Shown here piece by piece: positions 29,891-39,513 of a DNA stretch of 64,000 nt. Location: NCBI RefSeq assembly GCF_002964575.1, contig NZ_POQQ01000084.1, positions 1 to 64,000 on the forward strand, given 5' to 3'. Below the pieces are notes generated by a model. The model saw only the letters and a program-made list of their open reading frames with translations. It had not been told where the DNA came from and did no database searches. A program made the translations under genes and the position numbers. Position 1 is the first letter of the stretch, and the number at the start of each line of letters is the position of its first letter. The stretch is from Streptococcus suis (GTDB lineage Bacteria > Bacillota > Bacilli > Lactobacillales > Streptococcaceae).

Positions 29891-31144
29891 ATGAAATTAC
29901 AAGAAGGAATTGATTTGCATTTTATTGAAACGGATCAGTTTACTACAAACAGAATTAAAGTGCGTTTTGCTGCTGAGATGAATGAGGCAACGGTTGCAGG
30001 ACGTGTATTAGTAGCGAATATTCTTGAGATGGGGAACCAGGATTATCCTTCCGCTCAGGCAATGCGTAGACGCTTGGCAGAGCTATATGGGGCACATTTT
30101 TCAACATCGGTTGCAAAACGTGGGCGTGTACATATGGTAGATTTTACAATCTCCTATACCAATCCAAGCTATCTACCAAATAATGAGGATATTACCGGAG
30201 CCATTCTTGATTTTTTATATTCCAGTCTGTTTCGTCCACTAAAGCAAGGTCAGGGGTTTGAACAAAAGATTTTTGAAGTTGAGAAAAAGAATTTAATCAA
30301 TTTTCTTGAGTCTGAAGTAGAGGATAATTTTTATCATGCGGATGTCGAAGTGAACAAGTTATTTTATCAAGACCAAGCCTTGCAAATTCCACGTGTCAGT
30401 CGCCTAGATTTGGTTGAGAAAGAGACAGCCGAGTCGGTATATAAAATCTATAGAAACATGCTACGTGTGGATAAGATTGATATTTTTGTACTTGGGACCG
30501 TAAATCAAGACCTTGTTCGAGAAAGATTTGAACAATTTAATTTTACCTATCGCAAGCCCAAACTAGAGTTGGAGTACCAACAAGAGTATTCAAATATTAC
30601 AAGAGAGAAAGTTGAGAGAAAGCAGGCAAGGCAATCGATTTTAGAAATGGCTTATCATTTACAGGTCCTTTACAATGATGTAAACTATCCAGCCTTGATG
30701 GTCTTTAATGGGCTACTTGGTGCTTTTTCACATTCGAAATTATTTGTAAATATTCGTGAGAAGGAGAGTTTGGCTTATACAATCGGAAGTCAGGTGACTA
30801 TCTTTTCTGGGATGATGAAGGTTTATGCTGGTATCAATCGTGGGGATCGTTTAAAGGTGATGAAGCTGATTAGTAAGCAAATTCTTGATTTGAAGCGTGG
30901 AAAGTTTACAGAAGATGAATTAGAGTTGACAAAGAACATGCTCGTTCACTCAGCAACACTGGCTCAAGATAGGCAGAATAATTTGATAGAACAAGTTTAC
31001 AATCAAATTAGCTTAGGCGAGCGAAACTTGACTTGGATGGAATGGATAGAAGCTGTAAAGGAAGTATCAACTGAAGATATTATTCGCGTTGGGAAAATGA
31101 TAAATTTACAGGCGGTTTACTTTATGGAGGGGACAGAGGAATGA
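29891..31144 (+). CDS. ymfF: M16-family peptidase-like protein, inactive type (YmfF)
   Basis: 417 residues with the insulinase/mitochondrial-processing-peptidase fold but without the HxxEH zinc motif, so it is presumably the non-catalytic partner of the next gene. The motif around GLLGAFSHSKLFVNIREKESLAYTI is typical of the M16 C-terminal half. GAGGAAGAAG precedes the ATG. It overlaps the next gene by 4 bp. The order ymfF-ymfH-RodZ-like-pgsA matches the Bacillus ymf-pgsA cluster. Confidence 0.87.
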   Translation: MKLQEGIDLHFIETDQFTTNRIKVRFAAEMNEATVAGRVLVANILEMGNQDYPSAQAMRRRLAELYGAHFSTSVAKRGRVHMVDFTISYTNPSYLPNNEDITGAILDFLYSSLFRPLKQGQGFEQKIFEVEKKNLINFLESEVEDNFYHADVEVNKLFYQDQALQIPRVSRLDLVEKETAESVYKIYRNMLRVDKIDIFVLGTVNQDLVRERFEQFNFTYRKPKLELEYQQEYSNITREKVERKQARQSILEMAYHLQVLYNDVNYPALMVFNGLLGAFSHSKLFVNIREKESLAYTIGSQVTIFSGMMKVYAGINRGDRLKVMKLISKQILDLKRGKFTEDELELTKNMLVHSATLAQDRQNNLIEQVYNQISLGERNLTWMEWIEAVKEVSTEDIIRVGKMINLQAVYFMEGTEE

Positions 31145-32424
31145 AGTTAATTGAGAAAAAATATCCTTATATGAAAGAAGCTGTCTACTATGCTAAACTT
31201 GACAACGGATTGACAGTAGTTCTCTTGCCTAAGATGGATTTTCATGAAACCTACGGAGTTATTACAGCTAATTTTGGAGCTTTACATACCCATCTTTTTT
31301 TAGAGGATGGGAGGGATATCGCCTATCCTGCAGGAATTGCACATTTTCTGGAACATAAATTGTTTGAAAATGAGGATGAAGATGATGTGATGAATGAGTT
31401 TGCTAAATTTGGTGCGAGTGCAAATGCCTATACCAGCTTTGGTCAGACTAGCTATCTATTTTCAACAACTCAGGAAGTCTTGCCAGCCTTATCTTTGTTA
31501 CAATCCTTTGTTCGTCAACCTTACTTTACAGATGAGAATGTTGCGAGAGAACAGGGGATTATCGAACAAGAAATTGAAATGTACCAAGACGATGTAGATT
31601 ACCGTTTGTTTACAGGTATTCTAGGCTCCTTATATCCTCAAACACCTTTAGCCCACGATATTGCGGGGACAGTAGAGTCGATTGGACACATCACAGCAGA
31701 AGATTTATATGACAATTTTGATTTGTTCTATCATCCGTCGAATATGACATTATTTGTGATTGGACATTTTGATTTGGACCAGGTATGGCAGCAAATTTCA
31801 AGTTATCAGACTGCGCAACTTGATGAGAGTAAGTCAAAATTTGAAGTAAAACCAATCGAAAAGCTGCCTATTCTTCAACACCGTACAGAAGAGTTTGAAG
31901 TATCCACTCCTAAATTAGCAGTTGGTTTAAGAGGTAATGATGTATTTGAGCGTGAGGAGATACAAAAGTATCGCTTGTGTTTGCAACTCTTATTTGCCAT
32001 GTTGTTTGGTTGGACCTCAAAACGTTATCAGAGTCTGTATGAGCAAGGTAAGATTGATTCATCCTTCCAATTTCAGTTAGAAGTTACCCCGGACTATCAT
32101 TACTTGGTTATTTCTGGTGATACGCAGGAGCCAATTACCTTGTCTAGTATGCTTATGAAAGCTGTTCGTAATTTTGAACGAGATGAGGATGTGAATGAAA
32201 ATCACCTGCACTTGCTAAAAAATGAAATGTATGGAGATTTTATTCGGAGTTTAAATTCCTTGGAATTTACTGCCAGTCATTTTGTTGCTCAGTATTCAGA
32301 TGTTGAAAATATATTTGATTTACCTCAAATGATACAGGAACTACAGCTGGATGATATTAGAGAAGCTGGTCGTCACTTTATTAGTAACTGTGATATGACA
32401 GATTTCACGATTATTCCCAAATAA
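31141..32424 (+). CDS. ymfH: M16-family zinc peptidase (YmfH)
   Basis: 427 residues of the M16 peptidase family with the inverted zinc motif HFLEH at 68-72 and a Glu-rich downstream part (EQEIEMYQDD) that supplies the third ligand. It probably forms a heterodimer with the upstream non-catalytic protein, as in other two-subunit M16 enzymes. The substrate is unknown. The ATGA overlap with ymfF indicates coupling. Confidence 0.89.
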   Translation: MKLIEKKYPYMKEAVYYAKLDNGLTVVLLPKMDFHETYGVITANFGALHTHLFLEDGRDIAYPAGIAHFLEHKLFENEDEDDVMNEFAKFGASANAYTSFGQTSYLFSTTQEVLPALSLLQSFVRQPYFTDENVAREQGIIEQEIEMYQDDVDYRLFTGILGSLYPQTPLAHDIAGTVESIGHITAEDLYDNFDLFYHPSNMTLFVIGHFDLDQVWQQISSYQTAQLDESKSKFEVKPIEKLPILQHRTEEFEVSTPKLAVGLRGNDVFEREEIQKYRLCLQLLFAMLFGWTSKRYQSLYEQGKIDSSFQFQLEVTPDYHYLVISGDTQEPITLSSMLMKAVRNFERDEDVNENHLHLLKNEMYGDFIRSLNSLEFTASHFVAQYSDVENIFDLPQMIQELQLDDIREAGRHFISNCDMTDFTIIPK

Positions 32425-32506
32425 ATGGACCTAACTCATCGAAATTTCCTTAGATTTTTGTTAGAATAGAGTATTGTATATAAGTGAACGGAGGGGAGAG
32501 TTAGTA

Positions 32507-33343
32507 GTGAGACAAAAGAGTATAGGTGAGGTACTTAGATCAGCGCGTGAGTCACGAGGTTGGACTTTTGTTGATTTACAGAGAATGACAAAGATCCATG
32601 CTAGGTACTTACAGGCCTTGGAGTACAATGATTTTGATTCTATTGCTGAAGATGAGGATGTTGACTATGTCTTGACTGTCTATGCAGATGCTTTAGAACT
32701 GGATGCGGATGTTCTCTTGGAGGCTTATGATAGCAATAGCTTGATAAAGTATCATGAAGAGGGGGAAGAGGAAATCTTAGCAGCAGAATTGAAGAGGAGT
32801 TATCGAGTGAAAAAGAAAACTCAGAAATCTTTTCTTCCCCTGCTTTATCTCTTACTTGCTTCTAGTTTTATTATCATTTTTGTAACCTATATCGTGTATA
32901 GCCGCATGCAAAGTCAGGTGTTGCCGACTTCAGAAACTTCTTACACTGTTGTGGGACAAACTGCTACAAGTACGACTTCTGAAACCAGTACGACAGAGCA
33001 GTCCACAACTTCTTCAAGCAGTTCTTCTGCTAAGAACATCAGTATTTCTGGGACGGGTGACTATATTGTAGCGACTGTTAAAGAAACGGTTTATCCAGTA
33101 GAGGTTACTATTTCAGCTAAAGATGTCACTAGCTGGATTAGTCTATCAGGTACAGAATTGGCAGAGGGAGTGGTGCTTTCTCCTGAAAATCCGACGGTTA
33201 CGACCAGCCTGCCAGAAGGTACCAGTGAAGCCTATCTTGTTATAGGTGTGGTAAAGGGGGTAGACATTACCATTGCAGGTCAAAAGTTGGATACCCAAGC
33301 ATTAACAAGTGATACAGGTTCTATTGGACTTGTATTTGAATAA
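32507..33343 (+). CDS. RodZ-like helix-turn-helix membrane protein (YmfM)
   Basis: 278 residues from a GTG start, chosen because GGAGGGGAG lies just upstream; the frame stays open to a TTG at 32474. An N-terminal RodZ-type HTH (about 4-70, GEVLRSARESRGWTFVDLQ) is followed by a basic segment and one membrane helix (about 113-133). A Ser/Thr-rich stretch and a C-terminal beta domain (DUF4115-like, about 190-278) complete it. RodZ links MreB or the elongation machinery to wall synthesis. It lies 12 bp before pgsA. Confidence 0.87.
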   Translation: MRQKSIGEVLRSARESRGWTFVDLQRMTKIHARYLQALEYNDFDSIAEDEDVDYVLTVYADALELDADVLLEAYDSNSLIKYHEEGEEEILAAELKRSYRVKKKTQKSFLPLLYLLLASSFIIIFVTYIVYSRMQSQVLPTSETSYTVVGQTATSTTSETSTTEQSTTSSSSSSAKNISISGTGDYIVATVKETVYPVEVTISAKDVTSWISLSGTELAEGVVLSPENPTVTTSLPEGTSEAYLVIGVVKGVDITIAGQKLDTQALTSDTGSIGLVFE

Positions 33344-33355
33344 AAAGGAAACACA

Positions 33356-33895
33356 ATGAAAAAAGAAAATATTCCCAATGCTTTGACAGTAGGGCGGATT
33401 CTGATTATTCCAATCTTTATCCTCCTTCTTACTGTCTGGCAGTCACCGATTAGCCATGTGTTAGCGGCGATTATTTTTGCTTTAGCCAGTATTACGGATT
33501 ACCTAGATGGTTATTTGGCTCGTAAGTGGCAGGTTGTGACAAACTTTGGTAAATTTGCGGACCCAATGGCAGATAAGATTTTGGTCATGTCAGCTTTCAT
33601 TATGTTGGTGGAGCTTGGTTTTGCTCCAGCTTGGGTGGTGGCTGTTATTATCTGTCGTGAATTGGCAGTGACTGGTCTTCGTTTGCTCTTGGTTGAAAAT
33701 GGAGGGACCGTTTTAGCTGCTGCTATGCCAGGTAAAATTAAGACTTTTTCACAGATGTTTGCGGTGATTTTCCTGCTCTTACACTGGAATTTGTTGGGAC
33801 AGATTACGCTTTATATCGCTCTTTTCTTTACCCTTTATTCAGGTTATGACTATTTCAAGGGTGCATCTTTTTTGTTCAAAGATACGTTTAAGTAA
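33356..33895 (+). CDS. pgsA: Phosphatidylglycerophosphate synthase
   Basis: CDP-alcohol phosphatidyltransferase that makes PGP from CDP-diacylglycerol and glycerol-3-phosphate. The 179 residues have four or more membrane helices and the signature DxxDGxxAR-x8-GxxxDxxxD, seen as DYLDGYLAR followed by GKFADPMADK. Its stop shares one base with the ecfA1 ATG (TAATG), so phospholipid synthesis and the ECF module are coupled, as in other streptococci. Confidence 0.96.
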   Translation: MKKENIPNALTVGRILIIPIFILLLTVWQSPISHVLAAIIFALASITDYLDGYLARKWQVVTNFGKFADPMADKILVMSAFIMLVELGFAPAWVVAVIICRELAVTGLRLLLVENGGTVLAAAMPGKIKTFSQMFAVIFLLLHWNLLGQITLYIALFFTLYSGYDYFKGASFLFKDTFK

Positions 33896-34731
33896 TGACA
33901 AATATTATTGAAGTAAAAAATCTTAGATATAAATATCATCAAGAGGATGAGCATTATACCTTAAAGGATGTTTCGTTTCACGTGAAACAAGGGGAATGGT
34001 TGTCCATCATCGGTCATAATGGGTCTGGTAAGTCCACAACGGTTCGTTTGATTGACGGTTTATTGGAAGCTGAGTCTGGAGATATTATAATTGATGGTGA
34101 TGTCTTAACAGTTGAGAATGTCTGGGATAAGCGTCGTCTGATTGGTATGGTATTTCAGAATCCAGATAATCAATTTGTGGGCGCAACAGTAGAAGATGAT
34201 GTTGCTTTTGGCTTGGAAAACCAAGGGATAGCCTTGGAAGAGATGCAGACACGGGTTAATGAAGCCTTGGAGTTGGTCGGAATGGCTGATTTTAAAACTC
34301 GTGAACCTGCTCGTTTATCGGGTGGTCAGAAGCAACGGGTAGCTATTGCTGGAGTGGTAGCTTTGCGTCCAAAAATTATTATTTTGGATGAGGCTACGTC
34401 TATGTTGGATCCAGAAGGGCGCCTTGATTTGATTAAAATCGTTCGTGAAATTAAGGACCAGCATGGTATGACGGTTATCTCCATCACACATGATTTAGAT
34501 GAGGTTGCATTGAGCGATCGAGTGATTGTGATGAAACAGGGGCAGGTTGAGTCCGTTAGTACTCCAACTGAGCTATTTATGCGAGAGGATTTAGCAGATT
34601 TAGACCTGGATAGACCGTTTACAACAGAACTGGCAGCATCTTTGCGTCAGGCTGGGCTTGATCTACCGCTCCGCTATTTTACAGAGGAAGAATTAGAGGA
34701 AACTGTATGGGAATTCATCTCCAAGAAGTAA
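33895..34731 (+). CDS. ecfA1: ECF transporter ATPase EcfA1
   Basis: Energy-coupling ATPase of a group II ECF vitamin importer. The 278 residues have Walker [10 protein letters not shown] (40-48), the signature LSGGQKQR and Walker B IIILDEAT. It works with EcfA2, EcfT and exchangeable substrate-binding S components encoded elsewhere. It overlaps ecfA2 by 25 bp. A near-perfect parS site lies in the codons for residues about 27-32. Confidence 0.95.
   Translation: MTNIIEVKNLRYKYHQEDEHYTLKDVSFHVKQGEWLSIIGHNGSGKSTTVRLIDGLLEAESGDIIIDGDVLTVENVWDKRRLIGMVFQNPDNQFVGATVEDDVAFGLENQGIALEEMQTRVNEALELVGMADFKTREPARLSGGQKQRVAIAGVVALRPKIIILDEATSMLDPEGRLDLIKIVREIKDQHGMTVISITHDLDEVALSDRVIVMKQGQVESVSTPTELFMREDLADLDLDRPFTTELAASLRQAGLDLPLRYFTEEELEETVWEFISKK
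33974..33989. other. parS site inside ecfA1
   Basis: CGTTTCACGTGAAACA is 15 of 16 identical to TGTTTCACGTGAAACA. The motif is preserved inside a coding region about 19.6 kb from oriC. Confidence 0.88.
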
Positions 34732-35549
34732 GCTATACCTATCAAGCTGACACGCCTTTTGAGGGGCGTGCGCTTTTTGGTGTGGATTTGGAGATTGTTG
34801 ACGGCTCGTATACGGCGCTTATTGGGCATACGGGGTCGGGGAAATCAACGATTTTACAACTCTTGAATGGATTGAATGTGCCGACAGAAGGAAGAGTGGT
34901 TATTGATGACTTTGTAATCACAGCAACGTCTGAAAATAAGGAGATTAAGCAAGTCAGGAAGAAAGTTGGTCTTGTGTTCCAATTTCCTGAAAGTCAGGTC
35001 TTTGATGAAACGGTCTTAAAAGATGTTGCTTTTGGTCCACAAAATTTCGGAGTTTCTCAGGAAGATGCTGAGCAGATTGCGCGTGAAAAGCTGGCCTTGG
35101 TCGGAATTGATGAAAACTTGTTTGAGCGTAGTCCATTTGAACTATCTGGTGGCCAAATGCGTCGAGTAGCGATTGCTGGGATTTTAGCCATGGAACCAAG
35201 TATTTTAGTTTTGGATGAACCAACGGCAGGCTTGGATCCTGCTGGTCGTCAGGAATTGATGGATATTTTCAAGAAATTGCATGAATCAGGTATGACCATT
35301 GTTTTGGTCACTCATTTGATGGATGATGTGGCCAATTATGCTGATTTTGTTTACATTATGGAGAAGGGAAAATTGGTGCGTTCTGGAAAACCAGTCGATA
35401 TTTTTCAAGAGGTGGATTTTTTGGAGAGTATTCAACTGGGTGTTCCTAAGATTACCAAGTTTGCAGCTAATTTGGAGAGAAGAGGCTTTGTATTTGAACG
35501 TCTTCCGATTACAATCGACGAATTTACGGGGATGGTGACGCATGGATAA
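34707..35549 (+). CDS. ecfA2: ECF transporter ATPase EcfA2
   Basis: Second ATPase of the ECF module. The 280 residues include GHTGSGKST Walker A, LSGGQMRR signature and [15 protein letters not shown] Walker B/D-loop. It overlaps ecfA1 by 25 bp and ecfT by 8 bp, so the subunits are translated together. Confidence 0.95.
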   Translation: MGIHLQEVSYTYQADTPFEGRALFGVDLEIVDGSYTALIGHTGSGKSTILQLLNGLNVPTEGRVVIDDFVITATSENKEIKQVRKKVGLVFQFPESQVFDETVLKDVAFGPQNFGVSQEDAEQIAREKLALVGIDENLFERSPFELSGGQMRRVAIAGILAMEPSILVLDEPTAGLDPAGRQELMDIFKKLHESGMTIVLVTHLMDDVANYADFVYIMEKGKLVRSGKPVDIFQEVDFLESIQLGVPKITKFAANLERRGFVFERLPITIDEFTGMVTHG

Positions 35550-36339
35550 ATTGATTTTGGGTCGCTATATTCCAGGAAATTCCATTCTTCATCGCTTGGA
35601 TCCGAGAAGTAAGCTCTTGGCTATGTTTGCCTTTCTCTTGATGATATTTTGGGCCAATAACCTGATTACCAATGCTTTGTTGATTGGATTTATAATTGGT
35701 TTGGTTGTGCTATCGCGTATCCGCCTGTCGTTTTTTATCAACGGTCTAAAACCAATGATTGGGATTATTCTCTTTACAACCTTTTTCCAAGTTTTCTTTA
35801 CTCCAGGTGCGACAATTCTATGGGAGTTTTGGATTTTCAAAGTATCATTAGAGAGTTTGCAACAGGCAGGAATTATTTTTGTTCGCTTTGTCTTGATTAT
35901 TTTCTTTTCAACCCTATTAACACTGACGACAACGCCGCTTAGTTTAGCAGATGGTATTGAATCAGGTCTGTCACCTTTGAAACGATTCAAGGTTCCTGTA
36001 CATGAGATAGGCTTGATGTTGTCCATGAGCTTGCGTTTTGTACCGACCTTGATGGATGATACCACCCGTATTATGAATGCACAAAGGGCACGTGGAGTGG
36101 ACTTTAATGAGGGAAATCTTATCCAGAAGGTGAAATCTGTCATTCCTATCCTAATTCCCTTGTTCGCTTCTAGTTTTAAGAGGGCTGACGCTTTGGCAAC
36201 AGCTATGGAGGCGCGTGGTTATCAGGGAGGAGAAGGTAGAACCAAGTACCGTATTTTAGCTTGGAAATGGGCAGATACTGTGGCTATTCTTCTAATGATT
36301 TCTTTAGCGGTTGCTCTATATTTATTAAAGAGTTCCTAA
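35542..36339 (+). CDS. ecfT: ECF transporter transmembrane subunit EcfT
   Basis: 265 residues with five or six membrane segments and the coupling-helix motifs typical of Ecf[11 protein letters not shown] and [16 protein letters not shown] (Ala-Arg-Gly type). It transmits ATP hydrolysis to the S component. It is the last gene of a rightward run that starts at ymfF. Confidence 0.94.
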   Translation: MDKLILGRYIPGNSILHRLDPRSKLLAMFAFLLMIFWANNLITNALLIGFIIGLVVLSRIRLSFFINGLKPMIGIILFTTFFQVFFTPGATILWEFWIFKVSLESLQQAGIIFVRFVLIIFFSTLLTLTTTPLSLADGIESGLSPLKRFKVPVHEIGLMLSMSLRFVPTLMDDTTRIMNAQRARGVDFNEGNLIQKVKSVIPILIPLFASSFKRADALATAMEARGYQGGEGRTKYRILAWKWADTVAILLMISLAVALYLLKSS

Positions 36340-36445
36340 TAAGTAAGCGTTTTACTGAATTGTAATATTTTTTTAAATAAAAAGTAATAATTTGGTAGTA
36401 TGATAGGAATGGTTATAATAATCAGATAGAGGATAGTTCTTTTTG

Positions 36446-37153
36446 ATGAAAAAGAGTTTTATAAGTAAGTTTATCAAAGGTATAGTAGGGGTTATTATTA
36501 TTTCAGTTCTTGTTTTATGTGGTCTGATGTTGACAGGTAACTATTCTTATACCAAGCTTGTAAGAGCAGTGTCAAATGCGCCCTATAATGTGGTTAATGC
36601 TATCAGTAAGATTGGAAGTGGATCTGGGTCTACAACAGAATACGTTGCTGTCAGTCCTGTTTTTGAGTTAGGTTACGATACAATGTTAGCAGTAGAAACA
36701 GATGCCCAGCCTCTACAGGTAGAAAATCCCAATATTGCGTTTGAAGAGCCGCAAATTATTGAATCGTCAGATGTAGTAACGTCTACATCAGTAGATGAGA
36801 CAAAAATGGTTGAGCAGACAGAGGTTACAGAGGTATATCACGATAGCCCTAGGGAAGAATCTATAATTGAAGTTACTTCAACTCCTCAAGCTCAGGTTCA
36901 AGTAGCTACGGTTTCGACAGGTTCAATAGTAGACGATGCTACTGCTAAAGAATGGATTGCTCAAAAAGAATCGGGTGGTAGCTATTCCGTAAATAATGGT
37001 ATTTATATAGGACGTTATCAACTGAGTAGCGCTTATCTAAATGGAGATCATTCACCTGAAAATCAAGAACGTGTAGCAGATGCTTATGTCTTACAACGCT
37101 ATGGTTCATGGTCGGCAGCCTATCAGTTTTGGTTGGCAAATGGCTGGTATTGA
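36446..37153 (+). CDS. Secreted transglycosylase-like protein (without LysM)
   Basis: 235 residues from ATG 36446 (a TTG lies one codon upstream). A basic N terminus and hydrophobic segment (about 12-32) form a signal or anchor, followed by an acidic, Thr/Val-rich linker (to about 165). A C-terminal domain of about 70 residues has KEWIAQKESGGSYSV...[17 protein letters not shown] and ends FWLANGWY. This domain matches the SLT-like end of the pneumococcal SP_0107-type proteins, with Glu of KES as likely catalytic acid. The next gene is a paralogue. Upstream, TGTAATATTT and AGTAATA-N9-TATGAT are shared with that paralogue. Confidence 0.78.
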   Translation: MKKSFISKFIKGIVGVIIISVLVLCGLMLTGNYSYTKLVRAVSNAPYNVVNAISKIGSGSGSTTEYVAVSPVFELGYDTMLAVETDAQPLQVENPNIAFEEPQIIESSDVVTSTSVDETKMVEQTEVTEVYHDSPREESIIEVTSTPQAQVQVATVSTGSIVDDATAKEWIAQKESGGSYSVNNGIYIGRYQLSSAYLNGDHSPENQERVADAYVLQRYGSWSAAYQFWLANGWY

Positions 37154-37216
37154 TAGGAGTAAGATGTCTAGATGTATCCTAGGCATTGATTCGCTTTCTC
37201 ATTTCCGTATTCAGAT

Positions 37217-37241
37217 AAAAGGTCCACTGGACCTTTTTGTT
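37217..37241 (+). terminator. Terminator after the first transglycosylase-like gene
   Basis: AAAAGGTCCA/CTGGACCTTTTT hairpin followed by GTTTTTC. The following stretch to 37443 holds the promoter region of the LysM gene and no other gene. Confidence 0.85.
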
Positions 37242-37360
37242 TTTCTTTACAGTAACTGTCAAAAATACGGAAATTTCTGTAAAGAAAACTGTAAATGATT
37301 TTGACAAAAAACTTCTAAAATCGCGAAAATAGTCCTTTTATAGTGTAAACTCAATGTCAT

Positions 37361-37413
37361 TGTAATATTTGTAATAGATTTACAAAACGAGAGTAATAGT
37401 CAGAGGGTATGAT
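37361..37413 (+). promoter_or_regulatory. Promoter region of the LysM gene, shared with its paralogue
   Basis: TGTAATATTTGTAAT (37361-37375), AGTAATA (37392-37398), N9, then -10 TATGAT (37408-37413). The 36446 gene has TGTAATATTT (36361), AGTAATA (36383) and TATGAT (36399) with the same N9. The TGTAA repeats recall WalR sites, but the spacing differs from the usual N5. Confidence 0.5.
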
Positions 37414-37443
37414 AGATACATAAGAGAAAGGAATGTGACTATT

Positions 37444-38016
37444 ATGAATATTACATTGAAGAAAAACTTGAAAACAACAATCGCTGGTTTGGTGGCAGGA
37501 GCAACCTTATTGACTGCTGGTGTTGTTAGTGCGGAAACCTATACTGTACAATCTGGCGATACCCTGTCAGCAATCGCCACAAAATACAATACAAGTGTAG
37601 AGAAATTGGCAGAACAAAATAAAATCTCCAATCCAAATCTTATCCATGTTGGACAAGCTATTGAAGTTGGTGAAACAGCTTCTACTACTACAGAAGAAAA
37701 ACCAGCGGAGCAAGCTCCAGCAGCTGAAATAGTTGCAACAACTAGTGAAGCGACAACTACTACCACTGGTTCATATACTTCAAACTTGAGCGCTGAGGAT
37801 GCAGCAGCAAAAGAATGGATTGCTATGAAGGAATCAAGCGGTAGCTACGATGCACGCAATGGTATCTACATTGGTCGCTACCAGTTAACCAATACTTATT
37901 TGAATGGTGACTATTCACCAGAAAACCAAGAGCGTGTGGCAGATGCCTATGTAGCAGAACGCTACGGTTCATGGTCAGCAGCCTATCAGTTTTGGTTGGC
38001 AAACGGCTGGTATTAA
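37444..38016 (+). CDS. LysM-domain secreted transglycosylase-like protein (SP_0107 type)
   Basis: 190 residues from ATG 37444; the GTG 9 bp upstream is too close to the AAAGGA. The signal peptide ends around VVSAE (about 28-30). One LysM domain follows (about 31-75, [19 protein letters not shown]), then a Thr/Ala/Glu linker and the C-terminal domain [15 protein letters not shown]...FWLANGWY. It probably binds and cleaves peptidoglycan. The pneumococcal counterpart belongs to the WalRK wall-homeostasis regulon. Confidence 0.87.
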   Translation: MNITLKKNLKTTIAGLVAGATLLTAGVVSAETYTVQSGDTLSAIATKYNTSVEKLAEQNKISNPNLIHVGQAIEVGETASTTTEEKPAEQAPAAEIVATTSEATTTTTGSYTSNLSAEDAAAKEWIAMKESSGSYDARNGIYIGRYQLTNTYLNGDYSPENQERVADAYVAERYGSWSAAYQFWLANGWY

Positions 38017-38026
38017 GAACACAATA

Positions 38027-38054
38027 AAAAGTCTAGTTTTACTAGGCTTTTTTA
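38027..38054 (+). terminator. Terminator of the LysM gene
   Basis: AAGTCTAG-TTTT-ACTAGGCTT hairpin with a T6 tail, 10-38 bp after the stop. Confidence 0.8.
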
Positions 38055-38072
38055 GTTGAGGGTTTTCCATGC

Positions 38073-38101
38073 TTTACAAATGCTACGAATTTGCTTATAA
38101 T
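38073..38101 (+). promoter_or_regulatory. Promoter of the two-component system
   Basis: TTTACA (38073-38078) is 17 bp from TATAAT (38096-38101). Confidence 0.75.
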
Positions 38102-38130
38102 GTGGAAAAATTGACTAGAAGAGAAGAACA

Positions 38131-39513
38131 ATGAATTTACAGAAACGAATATTTCGCTTGAATATGATGATGCTGGTCCTGTCATTGATAGCCATGCTGG
38201 GCGTCAGTGTCTATGTGGTGAACAGCATTTATCGTAGTCAGGGTACTTGGCAATCAACCAGTCAGAAGACAGCTAGCAGTCAGCAAATGCTGGAAAGCTT
38301 TTCAGGTACAGATTTTCCAAAATTAGCTGACGATTTAGCATTAAGTGATGCAAAATTATACGTAGAGAGCAATGGTGAAGTCTTATTTTCAAATCTGACA
38401 GATGATGCAGATGAGTTGTCAGAAGTGACAGTGTCTGCTACAACCCACACTTCCTATGTAGATGGAGAAATTGTCATTAGTCGCAAGGTCGCAACAGATG
38501 GTCAGATTTACTATCTCTATGCCTTGCTAGAGGATATGGAAGAACAGCAAGAAAGTCAGGAATTTCAAGCCTTTCTACTACAACTTTTCTTGGTTGGCGG
38601 AGCGGGTATCCTCATAGTTGTGGTGCTGAATTTCTTCTTTACTCGCCGTCTTTTAAGTGTCGTCATGCGGCCTTTGGATGAATTGCATAGCGGTGTAGAC
38701 CGTATTCAACAGGGAGATTATACAGTACCCCTAGCCTACCAAGGAGATAAGGAATTTGAAGAATTGACCCAAGGGTTCAATCAAATGCAGTCTTTCTTGT
38801 TAGCTGCCCATGAGAAAAATCGATTGTATGAGCAAAACCGAACGCAGATGGTCGCAGATATTTCTCATGATTTGCGGACCCCCTTGACTTCAATCAAAGG
38901 CTATGCCAAGGGAATTTTGGATGGTATTGCCAATACGGAGGAAAAACGCAATCAGTACCTGACGGTCATTTATCAAAAATCTCAGGTGATGGAGAAGTTA
39001 CTGGAAAAACTATTTGCATTCTCACAGTTACAAACAGATAAGATGCCTTTTGATAAAGTAAAACTGGATCTAGTTCCATTTTTACAGGAATATGTCAGAG
39101 AAAAAACAGCTGAGTTGGCAGATGAAGGTGTTCAGTTCCAACTGGATCTATCTGAACACTTGCCTGTTGAGATAGATCCGACCCAATTCCGTCGGATTTT
39201 GGACAATCTGGTTGATAATGCCAGAAAATACGCAGCTGTTCGTCCATTGAAAATAAGCCTTGCTGGTCATCTAGAAGAGCAAGAAGTTGTTTGGACCTTT
39301 ATGGATAATGGAAAAGGTCTAGAAAAGAATAAACTTAGCTTGATTTTTGAAGAATTTTACAGGGAAGATGATACGCGCCAACAAGTAGAAGGTCATGGTT
39401 TAGGTTTAGCTATCGTAAAAAATATTATTGAGAGATTGGGTGGTCGTGTGTCTGTTGAGGCAACTCCAGGGCTTCGATTTACCTTTAGATTACCGAGAAA
39501 GGATATGACATGA
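38131..39513 (+). CDS. Sensor histidine kinase (EnvZ-like)
   Basis: 460 residues. Two membrane segments (about 10-30 and 148-170) enclose an extracellular domain of about 115 residues. A HAMP domain, a DHp domain with the phospho-acceptor motif DISHDLRTPLTS (His near 247), and an ATPase domain with N box DNLVDNARKY, DNGKGL and GHGLGLAI follow. The ATGA overlap puts it directly before its regulator; kinase-first order is less common. The system could not be matched to a named one. The following gene carries a probable binding site. Confidence 0.9.
   Translation: MNLQKRIFRLNMMMLVLSLIAMLGVSVYVVNSIYRSQGTWQSTSQKTASSQQMLESFSGTDFPKLADDLALSDAKLYVESNGEVLFSNLTDDADELSEVTVSATTHTSYVDGEIVISRKVATDGQIYYLYALLEDMEEQQESQEFQAFLLQLFLVGGAGILIVVVLNFFFTRRLLSVVMRPLDELHSGVDRIQQGDYTVPLAYQGDKEFEELTQGFNQMQSFLLAAHEKNRLYEQNRTQMVADISHDLRTPLTSIKGYAKGILDGIANTEEKRNQYLTVIYQKSQVMEKLLEKLFAFSQLQTDKMPFDKVKLDLVPFLQEYVREKTAELADEGVQFQLDLSEHLPVEIDPTQFRRILDNLVDNARKYAAVRPLKISLAGHLEEQEVVWTFMDNGKGLEKNKLSLIFEEFYREDDTRQQVEGHGLGLAIVKNIIERLGGRVSVEATPGLRFTFRLPRKDMT

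Noticed and set aside
35589-36143. 184-codon minus-strand frame opposite ecfT
   Set aside because: Antisense shadow of a clear EcfT gene; no start signals.
37281-37305. TGTAAA direct repeat as a WalR box
   Set aside because: The gap is N6 instead of N5 and it is far from the LysM gene promoter; kept only as a note.
38084-38091. TACGAATT, one base from the ComX cin-box TACGAATA
   Set aside because: It lies in the spacer of a good TTTACA/TATAAT promoter of the two-component system, and the gene is not a known competence gene.
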